A DNA stretch of 64,000 nt from Micropterix aruncella (Eukaryota > Arthropoda > Insecta > Lepidoptera > Micropterigidae): the NCBI GenBank assembly GCA_944548615.1, contig OX155960.1, forward strand, positions 8,490,029 to 8,554,028, given 5' to 3'. Every line of letters begins with the position of its first letter. The first letter of the stretch is position 1. The position numbers and the translations under genes were made by a program. The notes beneath the pieces are model-generated. The model did no database searches, was not told where the DNA came from, and saw only the letters and a program-made list of their open reading frames with translations. Positions 57,601-64,000 of this stretch are shown here, in pieces.

Positions 57601-60600
57601 CTCATTAAATATAATCATCGGCGGAGAGCGGGCCCGAGTTTGGGAAATAATATCTCCAATTTAAGAAAAAATGACCTCACGCACTTTTTATATGTGATGT
57701 ATAATATCATCAGCTATGTATAGTAAAATTTTGAACTTCCTAAAGTGGGATTCTCGATGCCTGCCAGACCGAAGTTTGAGCGGCCGCCTCGCTCATTAAA
57801 TATAATCATCGGCGGAGAGCGGGCCCGAGTTTGGGAAATAATATCTCCAATTTAAGAAAAAATGACCTCACGCACTTTTTATATGTAATGTACAATATCA
57901 TCAGCTATGTACAGTAAAATTTTTAACTTCCTAAAGTGGGATTCTCGATGCCTGCCAGACCGAAGTTTGAGCGGCCGCCTCGCTCATTAAATATAATCAT
58001 CGGCGGAGAGCGGGCCCGAGTTTGGGAAATAATATCTCCAATTTAAGAAAAAATGACCTCACGCACTTTTTATATGTGATGTAGAATATCATCAGCTATG
58101 TATACTAAAATTTTGAACTTCCTAAAGTGGGATTCTCGATGCCTGCCAAACCGAAGTTTGAGCGGCCGCCTCGCTCATTAAATATAATCATCGGCGGAGA
58201 GCGGGCCCGAGTTTGGGAAATAATATCTCCAATTAAAGAAAAGATGACCTCACGCACTTTTTATAAGTGATGTAGAATATCATCAGCTATGTATAGTAAA
58301 ATTTTGAACTTCCTAAAGTGGGATTCTCGATGCCTGCCAGACCGAAGTTTGAGTGGCGGCCACCACCATTACATACAGTCATCGGCGCTGCGCGGGCCCG
58401 AGTTCGGGAATTAATATCTCCAATTTAAGAAAAAATAACCTCACGCACTTTTTACATTTGATGTAAAATATCATCAGCTATGTATAGTAAAATTTTGAAC
58501 TTCCTAAAGTGGGATTCTCGATGCCTGCCAGACCGAAGTTTGAGCGGCCGCCTCGCTCATTAAATATAATCATCGGCGGAGAGCGGGCCCGAGTTTGGGA
58601 AATAATATCTCCAATTTAAGAAAAAATGACCTCACGCACTTTTTATATGTAATGTACAATATCATCAGCTATGTACAGTAAAATTTTTAACTTCCTAAAG
58701 TGGGATTCTCGATGCCTGCCAGACCGAAGTTTGAGCGGCCGCCTCGCTCATTAAATATAATCATCGGCGGAGAGCGGGCCCGAGTTTGGGAAATAATATC
58801 TCCAATTTAAGAAAAAATGACCTCACGCACTTTTTATATGTGATGTAGAATATCATCAGCTATGTATACTAAAATTTTGAAGTTCCTAAAGTGGGATTCT
58901 CGATGCCTGCCAGACCGAAGTTTGAGTGGCTGCCACCACCATTACATACAGTCATCGGCGCTGCGCGGGCCCGAGGTTCGGGAATTAATATCTCCAATTT
59001 AAGAAAAAATGACCTCACGCACTTTTTATATGTGATGGAAAATATCATCTGCTATGTATAGTAAAATTTTTAACTTCCTAAAGTGGGATTCTCGATGCCT
59101 GCCAGACCGAAGTTTGAGCGGCCGCCTCGCTCATTAAATATAATCATCGGCGGAGAGCGGGCCCGAGTTTGGGAAATAATATCTCCAATTTAAGAAAAAA
59201 TGACCTCACGCACTTTTTATATGTGATGTATAATATCATCAGCTATGTATAGTAAAATTTTGAACTTCCTAAAGTGGGATTCTTGATGCCTGCCAGACCG
59301 AAGTTTGAGCGGCCGCCTCGCTCATATCGGCGCTGCGCGGGCCCGAGTTCGGGAATTAATATCTCCAATTTAAGAAAAATAACCTCACGCACTTTTTACA
59401 TGTGATGTAAAATATCATCAGCTATGTATAGTAAAATTTTGAACTTCCTAAAGTGGGATTCTCGATGCCTGCCAGACCGAAGTTTGAGCGGCTGCCACCA
59501 CCATTACATACAGTCATCGGCGCGGCGCGGGCACGAGTTCGGGAATTAATATCTCCAATTTAAGAAAAAATGACCTCACGCACTTTTTATATGTAATGTA
59601 CAATATCATCAGCTATGTACAGTAAAATTTTGAACTTCCTAAAGTGGGATTCTCGATGCCTGCCAGACCGAAGTTTGAGCGGCCGCCTCGCTCATTAAAT
59701 ATAATCATCGGCGGAGAGCGGGCCCGAGTTTGGGAAATAATATCTCCAATTTAAGAAAAAACGACCTCACGCACTTTATATATGTGATGTATAATATCAT
59801 CAGCTATGTATAGTAAAATCTTGAACTTCCTAAAGTGGGATTCTCGATGCCTGCCAGACCGAAGTTTGAGTGGCGGCCACCACCATTACATACAGTCATC
59901 GGCGCTGCGCGGGCCCGAGTTCGGGAATTAATATCTCCAATTTAAGAAAAAATAACCTCACGCACTTTTTACATTTGATGTAAAATATCATCAGCTATGT
60001 ATAGTAAAATTTTGAACTTCCTAAAGTGGGATTCTCGATGCCTGCCAGACCGAAGTTTGAGCGGCCGCCTCGCTCATTAAATATAATCATCGGCGGAGAG
60101 CGGGCCCGAGTTTGGGAAATAATATCTCCAATTTAAGAAAAAATGACCTCACGCACTTTTTATATGTAATGTACAATATCATCAGCTATGTACAGTAAAA
60201 TTTTTAACTTCCTAAAGTGGGATTCTCGATGCCTGCCAGACCGAAGTTTGAGCGGCCGCCTCGCTCATTAAATATAATCATCGGCGGAGAGCGGGCCCGA
60301 GTTTGGGAAATAATATCTCCAATTTCAGAAAAAATGACCTCACGCACTTTTTATATGTGATGTAGAATATCATCAGCTATGTATACTAAAATTTTGAAGT
60401 TCCTAAAGTGGGATTCTCGATGCCTGCCAGACCGAAGTTTGAGTGGCTGCCACCACCATTACATACAGTCATCGGCGCTGCGCGGGCCCGAGGTTCGGGA
60501 ATTAATATCTCCAATTTAAGAAAAAATGACCTCACGCACTTTTTATATGTGATGGAAAATATCATTTGCTATGTATAGTAAAATTTTTAACTTCCTAAAG

Positions 60601-63600
60601 ATGGGATTCTCGATGCCTGCCAGACCGAAGTTTGAGCGGCCGCCTCGCTCATTAAATATAATCATCGGCGGAGAGCGGGCCCGAGTTTGGGAAATAATAT
60701 CTCCAATTTAAGAAAAAATGACCTCACGCACTTTATATATGTGATGTATAATATCATCAGCTATGTATAGTAAAATCTTGAACTTCCTAAAGTGGGATTC
60801 TCGATGCCTGCCAGACCGAAGTTTGAGTGGCGGCCACCACCATTACATACAGTCATCGGCGCTGCGCGGGCCCGAGTTCGGGAATTAATATCTCCAATTT
60901 AAGAAAAAATAACCTCACGCACTTTTTACATTTGATTTAAAATATCATCAGCTATGTATAGTAAAATTTTGAACTTCCTAAAGTGGGATTCTCGATGCCT
61001 GCCAGACCGAAGTTTGAGCGGCCGCCTCGCTCATTAAATATAATCATCGGCGGAGAGCGGGCCCGAGTTTGGGAAATAATATCTCCAATTTAAGAAAAAA
61101 TGACCTCACGCACTTTTTATATGTAATGTACAATATCATCAGCTATGTACAGTAAAATGTTTAACTTCCTAAAGTGGGATTCTCGATGCCTGCCAGACCG
61201 AAGTTTGAGCGGCCGCCTCGCTCATTAAATATAATCATCGGCGGAGAGCGGGCCCGAGTTTGGGAAATAATATCTCCAATTTAAGAAAAAATGACCTCAC
61301 GCACTTTTTATATGTGATGTAGAATATCATCAGCTATGTATACTAAAATTTTGAAGTTCCTAAAGTGGGATTCTCGATGCCTGCCAGACCGAAGTTTGAG
61401 TGGCTGCCACCACCATTACATACAGTCATCGGCGCTGCGCGGGCCCGAGGTTCGGGAATTAATATCTCCAATTTAAGAAAAAATGACCTCACGCACTTTT
61501 TATATGTGATGGAAAATATCATCTGCTATGTATAGTAAAATTTTTAACTTCCTAAAGATGGGATTCTCGATGCCTGCCAGACCGAAGTTTGAGCGGCCGC
61601 CTCGCTCATTAAATATAATCATCGGCGGAGAGCGGGCCCGAGTTTGGGAAATAATATCTCCAATTTAAGAAAAAATGACCTCACGCACTTTTTATATGTG
61701 ATGTATAATATCATCAGCTATGTATAGTAAAATTTTGAACTTCCTAAAGTGGGATTCTTGATGCCTGCCAGACCGAAGTTTGAGCGGCCGCCTCGCTCAT
61801 TAAATATAATCATCGGCGGAGAGCGGGCCCGAGTTTGGGAAATAATATCTCCAATTTAAGAAAAAATGACCTCACGCACTTTTTATATGTGATGTAAAAT
61901 ATCATCAGCTATGTATAGTAAAATTTTGAACTTCCTAAAGTGGGATTCTCGATGCCAGCCAGACCGAAGTTTGAGCGGCTCCCACCACCATTACATATAG
62001 TCATCGACGCGGCGCGGGCCCGAGTTCGGGAATTAATATATCCAATTTAAGAAAAAATGACCTCACGCACTTTTTATATATGATGTAAAATATCATCTGC
62101 TATGTACAGTAAAATTTTGAACTTCCTAAAGTGGGATTCTCGATGCCAGCCAGACCGAAGTTTGAGTGGCTGCCACCACCATTACATACAGTCATCGGCG
62201 CGGCGCGGGCCCGAGTTCGGGAATTAATATCTCCAATTTAAGAAAAAATGACCTCACGCACTTTTTATATGTGATGTAAAATATTATCAGCTATGTATAG
62301 TAAAATTTTGAACTTCCTAAAGTGGGATTCTCGATGCCTGCCAGACCGAAGTTTGAGTGGCGGCCACCACCATTACATACAGTCATCGGCGCTGCGCGGG
62401 CCCGAGTTCGGGAATTAATATCTCCAATTTAAGAAAAAATAACCTCACGCACTTTTTACATGTGATGTAAAATATCATCAGCTATGTATAGTAAAATTTT
62501 GAACTTCCTAAAGTGGGATTCTCGATGCCTGCCAGACCGAAGTTTGAGCGGCTGCCACCACCATTACATACAGTCATCGGCGCGGCGCAGGCACGAGTTC
62601 GGGAATTAATATCTCCAATTTAAGAAAAAATAACCTCACGCACTTTTTATATGTAATGTACAATATCATCAGCTATGTACAGTAAAATTTTGAACTTCCT
62701 AAAGTGGGATTCTCGATGCCTGCCAGACCGAAGTTTGAGCGGCCGCCTCGCTCATTAAATATAATCATCGGCGGAGAGCGGGCCCGAGTTTGGGAAATAA
62801 TATCTCCAATTTAAGAAAAAGTGACCTCACGCACTTTATATATGTGATGTATAATATCATCAGCTATGTATAGTAAAATTTTGAACTTCGTAAAGTGGGA
62901 TTCTCGATGCATGCCAGACCGAAGTTTGAGCGGCCGCCTCGCTCATTAAATATAATCATCGGCGGAGAGCGGGCCCGAGTTTGGGAAATAATATCTCCAA
63001 TTTAAGAAAAAATGACCTCACGCACTTTTTATATGTGATGTAGAATATCATCAGCTATGTATACTAAAATTTTGAAGTTCCTAAAGTGGGATTCTCGATG
63101 CCTGCCAGACCGAAGTTTGAGTGGCTGCCACCACCATTACATACAGTCATCGGCGCTGCGCGGGCCCGAGGTTCGGGAATTAATATCTCCAATTTAAGAA
63201 AAAATGACCTCACGCACTTTTTATATGTTATGTATAATATCATCAGCTATATATAGTAAAATTTTGAACTTCCTAAAGTGGGATTCTTGATGCCTGCCAG
63301 ACCGAAGTTTGAGCGGTCGCCTCGCTCATTAAATATAATCATCGGCGGAGAGCGGGCCCGAGTTTGGGAAATAATATCTCCAATTTAAGAAAAAATGACC
63401 TCAGGCACTTTTTATATGTGATGTAAAATATCATCAGCTATGTATAGTAAAATTTTGAACTTCCTAAAGTGGGATTCTCGATGCCAGCCAGACCGAAGTT
63501 TGAGCGGCTGCCACCACCATTACATATAGTCATCGACGCGGCGCGGGCCCGAGTTCGGGAATTAATATATCCAATTTAAGAAAAAATGACCTCACGCACT

Positions 63601-63700
63601 TTTTATATGTGATATAAAATATCATCTGCTATGTACAGTAAAATTTTGAACTTCCTAAAGTGGGATTCTCGATGCCTGCCAGACTGAAGTTTGAGCGGCC
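51691..63700 (-). repeat. Satellite array, inverted arm, about 191-bp monomer
   Basis: About 63 monomers of the same family in the opposite orientation. A and B subtypes are interspersed in repeated patterns (higher-order repeats). B monomers mostly carry GCGGCCGC; a variant has gcggtcgcc instead. Marker variants such as ggctcccacc (52623, 53961, 61977) and cctaaagatgggatt (60594, 61551) recur at multiples of the monomer length. Confidence 0.97.
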
Positions 63701-63835
63701 GCCTCGCCCATTAATACAATCATCGGCGGAGAGCGGACCCGAGTTTTGACATTAATATGCATAGTAAAATTTTGAACCTACTTAATTATGATTCTCGATC
63801 ATTAGCAGACTAAAATTTGAGTATCCGATTCGGTC
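63701..63835 (-). repeat. Diverged edge of the satellite array
   Basis: The last monomer is recognisable (gagcggacccgagttttgac, tagtaaaattttgaac) but has deletions and many substitutions, as expected at an array edge where unequal exchange no longer homogenises copies. Confidence 0.8.
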
Positions 63836-64000
63836 TGTTGCCTACTCTGCTAAATTAGACAGGCATAGTTTGTATTTCCCGCGGGAGCTTTAATATTTAT
63901 TTTCAGTTGTAGCATAATTCGCGCGTTGTCATTGGTGGACTGATATTGGTTTGCTATACGTACGTATGTTTATATATATCGTTTTCTGGCGCCAGCTTCA
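63836..64000. other. Unique flank after the satellite
   Basis: No satellite or gene recognised. Confidence 0.5.

Noticed and set aside
48125..63700. CRISPR-like array
   Set aside because: There are no short repeats with unique spacers. The whole 191-bp unit repeats, and the surrounding genes are spliced and eukaryotic.
48125..63700. Open frames inside the satellite (for example 49196-49390, 51595-51786, 56380-56580)
   Set aside because: The same frames appear or break according to single-base monomer variants. There is no signature of coding selection.
48125..63700. CENP-B box in the monomer
   Set aside because: The closest string, cttcggtctggctggca, lacks the required A and CGGG positions of the TTCGNNNNANNCGGG core. 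Centromere identity is not supported by motif.
1..64000. LTR retrotransposon or endogenous retrovirus
   Set aside because: I found no paired long terminal repeats, no gag, protease or integrase motifs, and no envelope-like frame.

Overview
This window is nuclear DNA from an arthropod, most likely an insect. It is AT-rich, has spliced genes with GT-AG introns, short TTAGG-type strings, and a dense load of transposable elements and relics (Tc1/mariner, pogo, piggyBac, hAT, PIF/Harbinger, Helitron, Penelope, non-LTR retrotransposons, a tRNA-derived SINE). The order cannot be fixed from sequence alone. The Helitron and SINE types are familiar from Lepidoptera, but that is only a hint.

Layout, left half. 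COX11 (mitochondrial copper chaperone, + strand, 3 exons, 2048-6105) converges on a tektin gene (ciliary/flagellar microtubule protein, - strand, 6 visible exons, 17565 down to 6168). Their stop codons are 62 bp apart. The tektin introns hold an intact-looking Tc1 element (6602-7956), a SINE, and a nest of TTAA-flanked elements with a Tc1 relic and a LINE inside. A pogo/Tigger-type element (18303-21181) lies between tektin and NUBP1. NUBP1 (cytosolic Fe-S scaffold NTPase, + strand, 7 exons, 21738-38971) has its small exons spread over 17 kb because its introns are full of repeats. These include a Helitron nested in a TTAA MITE, several LINE fragments, and a fold-back Penelope-like element whose empty site can be recognised.

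Layout, right half. After NUBP1 come a Tc1-type element with a hAT element inserted in it, then GCSH (glycine cleavage H protein, - strand, single exon, 41798-42292). Next are a 12-bp minisatellite, a PIF/Harbinger relic, a degraded piggyBac element (45410-47275) and a cluster of palindromes (47363-47776). From about 48125 to 63700 the window is one large satellite array of about 191-bp monomers. It has two arms in opposite orientation that meet at about 51681-51690, with two monomer subtypes and higher-order repeats.

The four host genes are ordinary housekeeping or ciliary genes with no shared pathway beyond mitochondrial and Fe-S metabolism. I found no convincing new defence or biosynthetic system. 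The most unusual material is the inverted satellite array, the dispersed 15-bp repeats that read as pentapeptide repeats, the palindrome cluster, and the fold-back Penelope insertion. All homology calls are by eye from protein motifs; no database search was possible.
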